A DNA stretch of 64,000 nucleotides, from the NCBI RefSeq assembly GCF_000009365.1, contig NC_008260.1, positions 903,501 through 967,500 of the forward strand, given 5' to 3'. The notes beneath the pieces are model-generated. The model was not told the DNA's origin. It worked only from the letters and a program-made list of their open reading frames with translations, and made no database searches. This stretch comes from Alcanivorax borkumensis SK2. GTDB lineage: Bacteria; Pseudomonadota; Gammaproteobacteria; Pseudomonadales; Alcanivoracaceae. Positions 17,801-26,407 of this stretch are shown here, piece by piece. Position numbers and translations under genes: made by a program. The stretch's first letter is position 1. Each line of letters begins with the position of its first letter.

Positions 17801-19060
17801 ATGAAAAAAACCGGCGTCCAGCATCGTATAACCCGTGTCTATCTGGTTCAGTTATTGCTGATCAGTCTGGCCACCGTGCTGGGTGTATGGGCGACGGCCA
17901 ATATCATTGAGCATGTGTTGGTCAAACAGGCCCTAATCAAGGAGGCCGATCATTATTGGTCTTTGTTTGAGGCAAATTCAACGCAACCACGGCCCAATAC
18001 CCGCCACTTATTCGGTTTGCTGACCAGTGACGCGGTGCATGATGCCGTGCCGAAGGTACTCATGGATCTACCTGATGGCTATCAACGTGTGGATCTAGCC
18101 GGAGAACGGCCTATTGTTTATATCGAGCATCGCGATGACGCCCGGCTTTATTTAATCTTTGATGAAAAGCGCTTGTCAGTGCTGGCATTCATGTTCGGGA
18201 TTTTACCACTGACGGGGGTGCTGTTGGTGATCTATATCACCTCGTTTCTCGGTTGGAAAAAATCCCGCGATTTACTCTCTCCACTGGTGCAGCTTTCTGA
18301 TGCGTTGCGACAGACTCCGGTAAACGACCCAAGCGTGGCTCGCCCTGATCTAAGCGAAATAGCGGCGGACGCCGGCAGTGAAGTGGCTGTGCTGGTTACC
18401 GCTTTGGATGGTTATGCCAATCGGTTAGTGTCGTTTGTAGAGCGTGAGCGCCAGTTTACCCGTGATGCCAGCCATGAGTTACGTACGCCACTGGCCGTGT
18501 TTCGAGCCAACCTGGAATTGCTGGTGATTCAGATTGGGGATCGGCCACTGATACGGCGTATGGATGACACGGTTGATGATATGGAGGCGACGTTGGAGAC
18601 ATTGCTGATGCTGGCTCGTACCGAGCAGCATAGCCAGCAAAGTGAAGACGTGATTGTTAATGATCTGTCGGTGAATTTGATCGAACGCCTTAGCCCGTTG
18701 GCCGAACGCAAGCACATTCGATTACAGGTCCGGCAGACTGCACTGTTGAGTGTGAATTGCCCGGAAGCTGCGTTGACCATTGTGCTGACAAACCTGGTTC
18801 GCAATGCCATCAACTACAGTGGATCGGGTGATGTCACCATCGTGGTAATGGAGCAAGCGGTGCAGGTTGTGGATTATGGTGCGGGCATGGATGCGGAAGA
18901 ATTATCGCGCATCATGCAACCTTTTGAGCGTGGTACGAGCATCGAAAGCGGCCATGGGTTGGGGTTGGCGATTGTGCAGCGCCTGTGCGAACGCTATCGC
19001 TGGTCGTTGATGGTAGCTAGTGAACCCGGTAAAGGCACGGAAGTCAGAGTGCAATTCTAA
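17801..19060 (+). CDS. Sensor histidine kinase
   Basis: 419 residues: membrane span about 14-34, periplasmic sensor of about 95 residues, second span about 133-155, HAMP-like linker, then HisKA with RDASHELRTPLAV (phospho-His about residue 227) and a HATPase domain with N-box NLVRNAINYS, G1 DYGAGM, F-box and G2 GHGLGLAIV. All catalytic motifs are intact. The most likely partner is the OmpR-type regulator at 20030-20728, which lies on the other strand beyond the GAF gene. Ligand unknown. Confidence 0.9.
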   Translation: MKKTGVQHRITRVYLVQLLLISLATVLGVWATANIIEHVLVKQALIKEADHYWSLFEANSTQPRPNTRHLFGLLTSDAVHDAVPKVLMDLPDGYQRVDLAGERPIVYIEHRDDARLYLIFDEKRLSVLAFMFGILPLTGVLLVIYITSFLGWKKSRDLLSPLVQLSDALRQTPVNDPSVARPDLSEIAADAGSEVAVLVTALDGYANRLVSFVERERQFTRDASHELRTPLAVFRANLELLVIQIGDRPLIRRMDDTVDDMEATLETLLMLARTEQHSQQSEDVIVNDLSVNLIERLSPLAERKHIRLQVRQTALLSVNCPEAALTIVLTNLVRNAINYSGSGDVTIVVMEQAVQVVDYGAGMDAEELSRIMQPFERGTSIESGHGLGLAIVQRLCERYRWSLMVASEPGKGTEVRVQF

Positions 19061-19090
19061 ATGTATATTTCTTCTCTGCGGAGCGCATTC

Positions 19091-19963
19091 TTATATCGCC
19101 ATTTCCTGGGCTCTGTTTAGGGGGCGCTGTTCAATCCGGACCAGTAGTTGTTTGGCGTTTAACGCATCACGAATGCGATGAATAGTGTTTTCCGCTTTGT
19201 TGGAATCTGCGTCAGCGAGAAGAATCCCGAAATGGTTGTTGCCCAGATGCGCAATGCTGTCCTGCTCGCGTAACAGGGCCGCGAGAGAGTCGGCGATCGT
19301 TATGCTGTTGCTACCCTGGGGTGCTTGTAAAGCAAGCACCGACGATTCCATGCCAAAATCCCGACAGTGCTGTTGTTCCTGAGTGATGATGTCTGCCCAG
19401 CCCTGCTGGCTGGGTAAGCCTGTATCAACGCAACGATCTGGGTGTTCCAGGAAAATATTGATGCGCTGTTGCTCGATGTCACGCAGGGCATGGGCTAGTA
19501 AGAAGCTGATAAGCCGTGCTTCATGCTGAAGAGTGGGCAGGGCTTGTTCCAAGGCTGGGTTCTGGGGGGTGGGATCCAGTGCGTAAAGGGTGCCAAAAAG
19601 CTGGTGTTTTAGGTCGACCAGAGGCAAGCCAATATAGGCGCCGATTGTCAGCTCATCTTTGATCGGTGCCTGATTATACAGCGGAGTGGCCGGGGCGTTG
19701 GCGGTAATGCAGGGGGCGCCCTGTTGCAGCATTCGGGCCCCATAGTTTTTTGCCCATTGCAGGCGGCTGCCTTGGGTCAAGCCGTAATAAGTATCCCGGG
19801 TTCGCAGTACCGTTAGTTCTTCATTGTGGTGGCGGGTGATCATCCACAGGGCCATACCAAAACGTTTTTGTAGTTCGTCAAGGTGAGCATCCAGTAACTC
19901 TGGGCAGGAAGAGTAACTGGTTAACGCTTTATTGGTGCTGTTGCTGTTGCTGTCGATGGGCAT
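19091..19963 (-). CDS. GAF-domain protein with degenerate GGDEF-like domain
   Basis: 290 residues, no membrane span. Residues about 20-165 fit a GAF domain (FGMALWMITRH..., IGAYIGLPLVDLKHQLFGTLYALD). The C-terminal part ends with LREQDSIAHLGNNHFGILL, which aligns with the LRxxDxxxRxGGDEFxxLL core of GGDEF domains but with N-N-H in place of G-D-E, so it should be inactive as a cyclase. It lies between a histidine kinase and a response regulator gene, 66 bases downstream of the latter, so it may be part of the same signalling unit. Confidence 0.7.
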   Translation of the reverse strand: MPIDSNSNSTNKALTSYSSCPELLDAHLDELQKRFGMALWMITRHHNEELTVLRTRDTYYGLTQGSRLQWAKNYGARMLQQGAPCITANAPATPLYNQAPIKDELTIGAYIGLPLVDLKHQLFGTLYALDPTPQNPALEQALPTLQHEARLISFLLAHALRDIEQQRINIFLEHPDRCVDTGLPSQQGWADIITQEQQHCRDFGMESSVLALQAPQGSNSITIADSLAALLREQDSIAHLGNNHFGILLADADSNKAENTIHRIRDALNAKQLLVRIEQRPLNRAQEMAI

Positions 19964-20029
19964 AAATGGGCAAAATTACTTTTTGCCCATTTTCAGCCCC
20001 TAACCCATCAAAGTGCAAGTGCCCTTGGA

Positions 20030-20728
20030 TCACGGTGCGATTTCGGTCATTTCCTGGATGCTGAAACCGACTCCAGGCAGGGTATTCAGCAGGGCCTCGT
20101 CGAAGGGTTTGTCCACGGCTTTGCGCAGATTATACAGATGGCTGCGCAGGGCATCTGAATCGGGCACCAAGTCGCCCCAAAGCTCATGCTCCAGTTGTTC
20201 TCGGCTTACTACCTTGGGCGATTCACGCATTAATATACGCAAGATGCGGAAGGCGGTGGGGGAGAGTTTTAGCCGTTGCCCGCCACGGCGAACTTCCTGG
20301 CGAGCCGGGTCCAGCTCCAGATCGGCAATCTGCAGAGTGTTGGCGGTCACTTCTTTGCGCTGTCGACGTATCAATGCAGAGACCCGGGCAACCAGTTCCG
20401 GTAAAGCAAAAGGCTTGACGATGTAGTCGTCTCCGCCACGATCAAACCCTTCTAGTTTGTCTTCCAGTTGGTCTCGGGCAGTCATAAATATAACGGGCAT
20501 ATCCAGTGCCAGTTCTTCGCGCAAGTACTGGCAGAAACTGTAGCCGTCTTCGCCGGGAAGCATCACATCTAGAAGCATCAAGTCGTAATGATGCTCCTGG
20601 ACCAGTTCCCGGGCCAGGCGAGTGTTACCGGCGTAGTCCACAGTGGCGCCTTGTTGCTCTAGGTATTCCAATACGGTTTGGGCCAGCTGGCGATGATCTT
20701 CTACCAGCAAAATGGACAGATTATTCAC
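20030..20728 (-). CDS. OmpR-family response regulator
   Basis: 232 residues. Receiver domain with acidic pair ED (about 10-11), phospho-acceptor Asp in LLDVMLPG (about 53), Lys in IVKPF; C-terminal winged helix from about 125 (LSPTAFRILRILMRESPKVVSREQLEHELWG, ... RSHLYNLRKAVD). Binds DNA as a dimer after phosphorylation. GGAGAG lies upstream of the ATG. Likely partner of the convergent histidine kinase at 17801-19060. Confidence 0.92.
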   Translation of the reverse strand: MNNLSILLVEDHRQLAQTVLEYLEQQGATVDYAGNTRLARELVQEHHYDLMLLDVMLPGEDGYSFCQYLREELALDMPVIFMTARDQLEDKLEGFDRGGDDYIVKPFALPELVARVSALIRRQRKEVTANTLQIADLELDPARQEVRRGGQRLKLSPTAFRILRILMRESPKVVSREQLEHELWGDLVPDSDALRSHLYNLRKAVDKPFDEALLNTLPGVGFSIQEMTEIAP

Positions 20729-20890
20729 AGGACTCTCCTTGTGTGTCTGTGAGTATCCTCACTGCTCGCCCGTCAAGGTTCCGTCAATTGCCTTCACGTG
20801 CCTGAATCATTCCACTTTCAGCGCTTTCCTTCCTTAGCGCAATCCACAAACGATCAACGGCTCAACAGGCTCAATATTATTCATTGAGTG

Positions 20891-21883
20891 TTAGTCATTC
20901 AGCGCACCCGTGCGAGCGAAGCGCTGCCGGTAATGACTGGGTGATAAGCCGGTGTGACGTTTGAAGAGGCGTGAAAAACTGCTTACATCCTGGTAGCCCA
21001 CGCGCTCGGCTAGTTTGGCCAGATTATTGCTGCCCCGCTCCAGCATTTTTCGAGCGGCTTCAATGCGAACTCGCTGCAGATACTGCAAAGGTGGCTCGCC
21101 TAGCGTGGTGGTGAATCGCCGTTGCAACTGGCGCGGACTCAGGCACGCCCTCTCTGCCAGCTCTCCAAGACTGGTGTTTTCCTTGAAGTGCTCATGGATC
21201 CAGGCCTGAATGGCTTGTACTTGGTCGTCTTGATGGTAGGTATGGGCAGGCAAGCCTGCGTAGATGCTTTGCAGGTCGTTGCGTACATCGATGACAAAGG
21301 CTCGCGCCAGTTCGCGGGCCATTTCTGCACCGCAAAAGCGTTCAACCAACAAAATGGTTAGGTCTCGCCAGGCGGTGCCGCCACCGGCACAAAAAATATT
21401 GTCGTGGCGGGTAATAAGCTCCCGTTCGGTTAGGTTGACTTGTGGATAACGGTGGCGAAATTCTTGGCTAAATCCCCAGTGGGTGGTAGCCGTTTTGCCG
21501 TCTAATAATCCGGCTTCTGCTAACAGGAAGGCCCCGGTACAGTTGCTGGCCAGATCTGCGCCGCCCTGATGCAGAAAGCGTAACCAGGACAGCGTGTCCT
21601 TTTCTTGTGACAACACGGTTTCGATCTGGCCGCCAATGGTGGGTACCACCACCAGATCAGCTTGATCTATTTGCTCCAGAGAGCAATCCACCGCCATGCG
21701 TATGCCGTTGGTACAACGCACCGGGGTGCCGCCACGAGACACCACGTGTACTTTAAATTGCCGGCTCAGGGGTTGACCGTGGATTCGATTCCAGGTCACT
21801 CCGGTCAAATTGAGTAAATCCACCACTCCGGTCAGGGCTGAGGCAAAGACGCCGTCAAAAGCTAATACCGCTACCGTAAACAT
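20891..21883 (-). CDS. GlxA-type AraC-family transcriptional regulator
   Basis: 330 residues. The N-terminal half is a DJ-1/PfpI-like class I amidotransferase fold (VAVLAFDGVFASALTGVVDLL, nucleophile-elbow-like ASNCTGAFLLAEAGLLDG with Cys about 114). The C-terminal half is an AraC HTH pair: LSPRQLQRRFTTTLG and YQDVSSFSRLFKRHTGLSPSHYRQRF. Such regulators often control catabolism of quaternary amines or acids. It is divergent, with a 92-base gap, from an acyl-CoA dehydrogenase gene, which is the obvious candidate target. Confidence 0.9.
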   Translation of the reverse strand: MFTVAVLAFDGVFASALTGVVDLLNLTGVTWNRIHGQPLSRQFKVHVVSRGGTPVRCTNGIRMAVDCSLEQIDQADLVVVPTIGGQIETVLSQEKDTLSWLRFLHQGGADLASNCTGAFLLAEAGLLDGKTATTHWGFSQEFRHRYPQVNLTERELITRHDNIFCAGGGTAWRDLTILLVERFCGAEMARELARAFVIDVRNDLQSIYAGLPAHTYHQDDQVQAIQAWIHEHFKENTSLGELAERACLSPRQLQRRFTTTLGEPPLQYLQRVRIEAARKMLERGSNNLAKLAERVGYQDVSSFSRLFKRHTGLSPSHYRQRFARTGALND

Positions 21884-21975
21884 CTGTCGTTTTCCGCCAT
21901 GAATTAGTCATAGGCGACAATGCCAGAGGCAACATAACGATGGCAATCTGTTATCCAAAATAACGGGAGGCTATT

Positions 21976-23763
21976 GTGAGTGATGTGATTCTTGACCGCC
22001 GTGATTTGAGCTTTCAGCTTTTTGAGGTGCAGGATACCGATAGCCTGTTTGCCCGCCCGCGCTTTGAAGATCACAGCCGTGAGACCATAGAAGCGGCACT
22101 GGATACTGCGGAGAAACTGGCGCGGGAAAAGTTCGCAAACCACAACGCTCTGTCTGATAAAGAGGAGCCGGCCTTTGTGGATGGCAAAGTGGTGATGCGG
22201 CCCGAGGTCAAAGAAGCGTTTGATGCTTATATCCGCGCCGGTTTTCTTTCATCGCGAGCCCGCTATGAAGAGGGCGGTATGCAGCTGCCTGAAATTGCCG
22301 CCGCGGCTTGTAAAGGCATGTTCACGTGCGTGAATCCCAGTTCTACCGGTTATGTCTTCCTGACGGCGGCAGCAGCCAATGTGATTCGCAACTTTGGCAA
22401 TGACACGCTAAAAGCCCGCTTCCTAGAACCGATGATGGCGGGCCGTTTCACCGGCACCATGGCGCTGACGGAGCCCCATGCTGGTTCTTCTCTCACAGAT
22501 ATACGCACCCGTGCGGTTCCACAGGATAACGGCAGTTATCGGATCAAGGGCAGCAAGATTTTTATTTCTGGTGGCGAGAATGAGCTGGCGGATAATATTG
22601 TCCACTTGGTGTTGGCGAAAATTCCCGGTGGCCCGGTCGGCGTTAAAGGTATTTCTCTGTTTGTGGTGCCGAAATATCGACTTGATAATAACGGCCACCC
22701 GGACGTCCGCAATGATGTGATTTTGGCGGGTCTGATCCACAAGTTGGGTTACCGTGGCACCACGAGCACGGCCTTGAGCTTCGGCGACGCTGATGATTGC
22801 CATGGTTATTTGGTGGGTGAAGCCCATCAAGGCCTGCGTTATATGTTCCAGATGATGAATGAAGCGCGGCTCGGTGTCGGGTTCGGCGCTGGTTTGCTTG
22901 GTTATCGTGGTTATCGGTTTGCGCTGGATTATGCCCGTGACCGGCGACAGGGCCGCCACCCTGACGACGCCGATTTTTCCAAGCCGCAGGTGCCGCTCAT
23001 TGAGCATGCCGATGTGAAGCGGCTGCTGCTCACCCAGAAAGCCTATGCAGAAGCCGCCATTGCAATGAGCTTGTATGGCTACCGCCTGGTTGACGATATT
23101 GAAACCGGGAACGAGACGACGTCAAAAGAGGCTGAGCTGCTCCTTGATCTGCTGACCCCGGTTTTGAAAACCTGGCCTTCTGAGTTTGGTGTAAGAGCCA
23201 ATGACATGGCCATTCAGGTTTTTGGTGGTGCGGGTTACACCCGTGAGTATCCGGTGGAGCAAGTGTGGCGTGATAATCGCCTTAACCCGATCCACGAAGG
23301 CACCACTGGCGTGCAGGGGCTAGATTTGTTGGGCCGCAAAGTGTGGGTAAACAATGGCAAAGGCCTGGTGCTGCTGGCCAGCCGTATCATGGCCGATGTG
23401 CTGGCCACCGCTAATGAGAACTGTAAGCCCATGGCAGGTGCGTTGCAGGCCATGCTCCCCTTGATTGAAAAAGCGACTCAGGCGGTGGGCAACCAAATGG
23501 CCAGTGCAGGTGCTCGTATTGCCTTGTCTAACGCTAACGCGTACCTGCAGTTGCTTGGCCAGGTGGTGGCAGCGTGGATGTGGTTGCGACAGGCCAATGC
23601 GGCAGCCTTGTTGACGAATCCTGATGATGCAGCCTTTGCCAAAGGGAAACTGCAGGCCGCCCGTTACTTCTTCAGATGGGAATTGCCGCGGGTAAAGTGG
23701 GATGCACAACAGTTGATTAATGGCGACGACACTTTTGCAGATATGGATCCCAGCTGGTTCTAA
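21976..23763 (+). CDS. Acyl-CoA dehydrogenase (long form with C-terminal domain)
   Basis: 595 residues from a GTG start with GGGAGG 5 bases upstream. Contains FAD-binding segments ALTEPHAGSSLTDIRTRA and QVFGGAGYTREYPVEQ, and the catalytic base Glu in NPIHEGTTGVQGLDLLGRK (about residue 440). The extra C-terminal domain (about 465-595) marks the longer class of fatty or dicarboxylic acyl-CoA dehydrogenases also found next to GlxA-type regulators. It introduces the C2-C3 double bond in beta-oxidation and passes electrons to ETF. Chain-length preference unknown. Confidence 0.92.
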   Translation: MSDVILDRRDLSFQLFEVQDTDSLFARPRFEDHSRETIEAALDTAEKLAREKFANHNALSDKEEPAFVDGKVVMRPEVKEAFDAYIRAGFLSSRARYEEGGMQLPEIAAAACKGMFTCVNPSSTGYVFLTAAAANVIRNFGNDTLKARFLEPMMAGRFTGTMALTEPHAGSSLTDIRTRAVPQDNGSYRIKGSKIFISGGENELADNIVHLVLAKIPGGPVGVKGISLFVVPKYRLDNNGHPDVRNDVILAGLIHKLGYRGTTSTALSFGDADDCHGYLVGEAHQGLRYMFQMMNEARLGVGFGAGLLGYRGYRFALDYARDRRQGRHPDDADFSKPQVPLIEHADVKRLLLTQKAYAEAAIAMSLYGYRLVDDIETGNETTSKEAELLLDLLTPVLKTWPSEFGVRANDMAIQVFGGAGYTREYPVEQVWRDNRLNPIHEGTTGVQGLDLLGRKVWVNNGKGLVLLASRIMADVLATANENCKPMAGALQAMLPLIEKATQAVGNQMASAGARIALSNANAYLQLLGQVVAAWMWLRQANAAALLTNPDDAAFAKGKLQAARYFFRWELPRVKWDAQQLINGDDTFADMDPSWF

Positions 23764-24176
23764 TCTTGCCTCGATTTCGATCGGGCTATGCAGGTTGGAT
23801 TAACCGAGTGCGCTTATCGTTATCACGCTTTAAATCTGTCATTGGCAAAAGACGCTCTGCTAGCCTTTTGAACCCACGTTAAGGGGCTTTTTAGGGGGGG
23901 GCGCGAGTTAGCGTACAAACACCCGTTATTTCGGCTCAGTGCTAGGGTGGCTGATTTTGTGTGTTCTGCTCAATGGCCGATGCGAGATGTTTGCTGCTAA
24001 AGCAAAACGTCCTCTCCTTATCGTGTCGCTACGATGCTGCTTGTGGCCGTGATGGTCGTACTGATTTCTATTCGGTGACTAGGGGGCATGACATGGATGA
24101 ATCCAACTGTGCACTTTCCGTGGGCGCACAAGCGTTTAGCCTGGTAGAGAGATGAAATCGGTTTTTCTGGCTCCAC
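23764..24176. other. Gap with no recognisable gene
   Basis: About 410 bases between the acyl-CoA dehydrogenase stop and the terminator before fabB. It contains a run of eight G at about 23896 and only short frames with no family signature. Confidence 0.5.
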
Positions 24177-24213
24177 AAAAAAGCCCGGCTACGGTAAGTG
24201 CCGGGCTTTTTTG
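24177..24213. terminator. Intrinsic terminator between convergent genes
   Basis: AAAAAAGCCCGGC / GCCGGGCTTTTTT with loop TACGGTAAGT; symmetric A and T runs let it stop fabB transcription (minus strand) as well as reads from the left. Confidence 0.88.
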
Positions 24214-24268
24214 GTGAGGGCTAGAAAACGCTTTTGGCGCTGTCAGCCATTACTGCACAGGGTTGAGC

Positions 24269-25483
24269 TTAGTCCTGCCATTTGCGCAACACCAGGCTGG
24301 CATTGGTGCCACCGAAACCAAAGCTGTTGCTCAGTACGGTGGTGGGGCCGCTATCTTTGCCTTTCACGAGTACTGGCATGCCTTCGGCTTGTTCATCCAA
24401 TGTTTGAATATTGGCACTGACGGCGGTGAAGTCGTTCTGCATCATCAGCATGCAGTAGATTGCTTCCTGAACCCCGGCTGCGCCCAGGCTGTGGCCGGAC
24501 AGGCTCTTGGTGGAACCAATTGAGGGGCACTGATCTGCAAACACTTCGCGGATAGCTTTCAGCTCGGCCACGTCTCCCACGGGTGTGCTGGTGCCGTGGG
24601 CGTTGATGTAATCAATGGAGCCATCCACCGTGGCTAGCGCCTGACGCATACAACGTGCCGCGCCTTCGCCGTTGGGGGCCACCATGTCGTGGCCATCGCT
24701 GGTGGCGCCGTAGCCTAACACTTCCGCATAAATGGTCGCGCCACGGGCCTTGGCGTGTTCCAGCTCTTCCACTACCACCATGCCGCCGCCGCCGGCGATC
24801 ACGAAGCCATCACGGGTGGCATCGTACGCCCGTGACGCCTGTTCGGGGGTGTCGTTGTACTTGCTGGATAGGGCCCCCATAGCATCGAATAAGCAGCTCA
24901 AGGTCCAGTGTTCTTCTTCACCACCGCCGGCAAATACCACGTCTTGTTTGCCCAGTTGAATCTGTTCTACGGCATTGCCAATACAGTGGGCACTGGTCGC
25001 ACAGGCAGAAGCGATGGAGTAGTTCACCCCTTTGATCTTAAACGGTGTGGCCAGGCATGCTGAGACGGTTGATGCCATCACCCGCGGTACCATGTAAGGA
25101 CCAACCCGCTTTACGCCGCGGTTGCGGGCGATGTCGGCGGCTTCCACCTGGTTAAAGGAGGAATGGCCACCTGAGCCGGCGATCAGGCCGGTGCGTTCAT
25201 TGCTGACCTGCTCGTCGCTGAGCCCGGAGTCAGTAATCGCATTCTGCATGGCCACGTAGGCATAGGCGGCCGCATCACCCATGAAGCGGCGTGGTTTACG
25301 GTCGATAAAATCATCAAGCTGGATGTCGGGAGTGCCCGCTATTTGGCTGCGCATGCCGATTTCCTGATATTGCTCTTTAAAGCGGATACCGGAACGGCCT
25401 TCTCGCAATGAACGAGTGACGCTGTCAGCGTCGTTGCCTAGACAGGAAACTATGCCCATCCCTGTGATTACTACGCGGCGCAT
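24269..25483 (-). CDS. fabB: 3-oxoacyl-ACP synthase I
   Basis: 404 residues, full length. Condensing-enzyme triad: Cys in [14 protein letters not shown] (about 163), His in [11 protein letters not shown] and His in [14 protein letters not shown]. It elongates unsaturated acyl-ACP made by FabA and is required for unsaturated fatty acids. The start is 9 bases after the fabA stop, so the two form an operon. Confidence 0.97.
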   Translation of the reverse strand: MRRVVITGMGIVSCLGNDADSVTRSLREGRSGIRFKEQYQEIGMRSQIAGTPDIQLDDFIDRKPRRFMGDAAAYAYVAMQNAITDSGLSDEQVSNERTGLIAGSGGHSSFNQVEAADIARNRGVKRVGPYMVPRVMASTVSACLATPFKIKGVNYSIASACATSAHCIGNAVEQIQLGKQDVVFAGGGEEEHWTLSCLFDAMGALSSKYNDTPEQASRAYDATRDGFVIAGGGGMVVVEELEHAKARGATIYAEVLGYGATSDGHDMVAPNGEGAARCMRQALATVDGSIDYINAHGTSTPVGDVAELKAIREVFADQCPSIGSTKSLSGHSLGAAGVQEAIYCMLMMQNDFTAVSANIQTLDEQAEGMPVLVKGKDSGPTTVLSNSFGFGGTNASLVLRKWQD

Positions 25484-25492
25484 GAATCGCTC

Positions 25493-26020
25493 CTAAAAAC
25501 CATCGGTAGAAGTGAACAAGCCAACTTTCAGATCGTCGGCCTGATAGATGTCTTTTCCGTCCACAGATACGGTGGCATCCGCCAAGCCCAGAACCAGCTT
25601 GCGGGAAATGACCCGTTTCAGGTCGATTCGATAAGTCAGCTTTTTGGCTGTAGGCAAAACCTGGCCGGAAAACTTCACGTTACCTACGCCCAGTGCACGG
25701 CCCCGGCCTGGGTTGCCTACCCAGCCCAGGAAAAACCCGAGCAGCTGCCAGGTAGCATCCAAGCCCAAGCAACCGGGCATCACCGGGTCGCTTTCAAAAT
25801 GGCAATCAAAGAACCAGAGATCTGGGTGGATATCGAGTTCGGCGATGATTTCACCTTTGCCGTATTTGCCCCCCTGGTCGCTGATATGGGTGATACGGTC
25901 CATCATCAGCATGTTGGGTAAAGGCAATCGCGCATTATTGGGGCCAAAGAGTTCCCCGTGCGCGCAGGCGAGGAGATCCTCGCGTGTATAAGAAGATTTT
26001 TGTGTTGTCGTAGTGCTCAA
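25493..26020 (-). CDS. fabA: 3-hydroxydecanoyl-ACP dehydratase/isomerase
   Basis: 175 residues. Hot-dog fold with catalytic His in [12 protein letters not shown] and Asp in [16 protein letters not shown]. Introduces the cis double bond at the C10 stage of fatty acid synthesis. The start is a TTG, chosen because GGAG lies 7 bases before it and because the N-terminus (…[18 protein letters not shown]) then matches the family length; no ATG is available in range. Confidence 0.96.
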   Translation of the reverse strand: MSTTTTQKSSYTREDLLACAHGELFGPNNARLPLPNMLMMDRITHISDQGGKYGKGEIIAELDIHPDLWFFDCHFESDPVMPGCLGLDATWQLLGFFLGWVGNPGRGRALGVGNVKFSGQVLPTAKKLTYRIDLKRVISRKLVLGLADATVSVDGKDIYQADDLKVGLFTSTDGF

Positions 26021-26407
26021 AGTCTTACTCCATGCAGGCCAGGGCGACGCATTTTGAGTATATGGATTATTCGTGACGTTTTATCTTCAGCGCGGTGACA
26101 CACTGTTATGTTCTAGCTGATAGTAGCAAAGCAAAGTGAAAGCATACGAATAGCAACCGTCTCAAAATATGTCTTGGCGTCGTTTTACCGAAAATGACCG
26201 ATGAACGGAGCGTGACCACGGCGGTCTAGTATCGTTGAGGGGGATCGTTTCATTGTGGCAGAGCCATGGACTTGCAATTGCCGGACCATCTACCGATGCT
26301 ATGCGCGCTGGATCGCGCCAAAGCAGCGTCCGGCGGCCCTTTGACCAGTCAGAATCGCAAGTTGTTTATCCCAGTCGTGTATTTAGTCGTATAAGTAAGG
26401 AGCTCTC
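26021..26407. other. Divergent control region between fabA and ccmF
   Basis: 387 bases. A 42-codon frame opens at the ATG at 26265 and ends at 26393, but its ribosome site is poor and no family is recognised. No operator for FabR/DesT could be assigned by eye. Confidence 0.4.

Noticed and set aside
23961..24155. 64-codon ORF in the gap before fabB
   Set aside because: No ribosome site, odd composition, no family; treated as chance.
26265..26393. 42-codon ORF before ccmF
   Set aside because: Weak ribosome site and only vague resemblance to HD-domain proteins; not supported.
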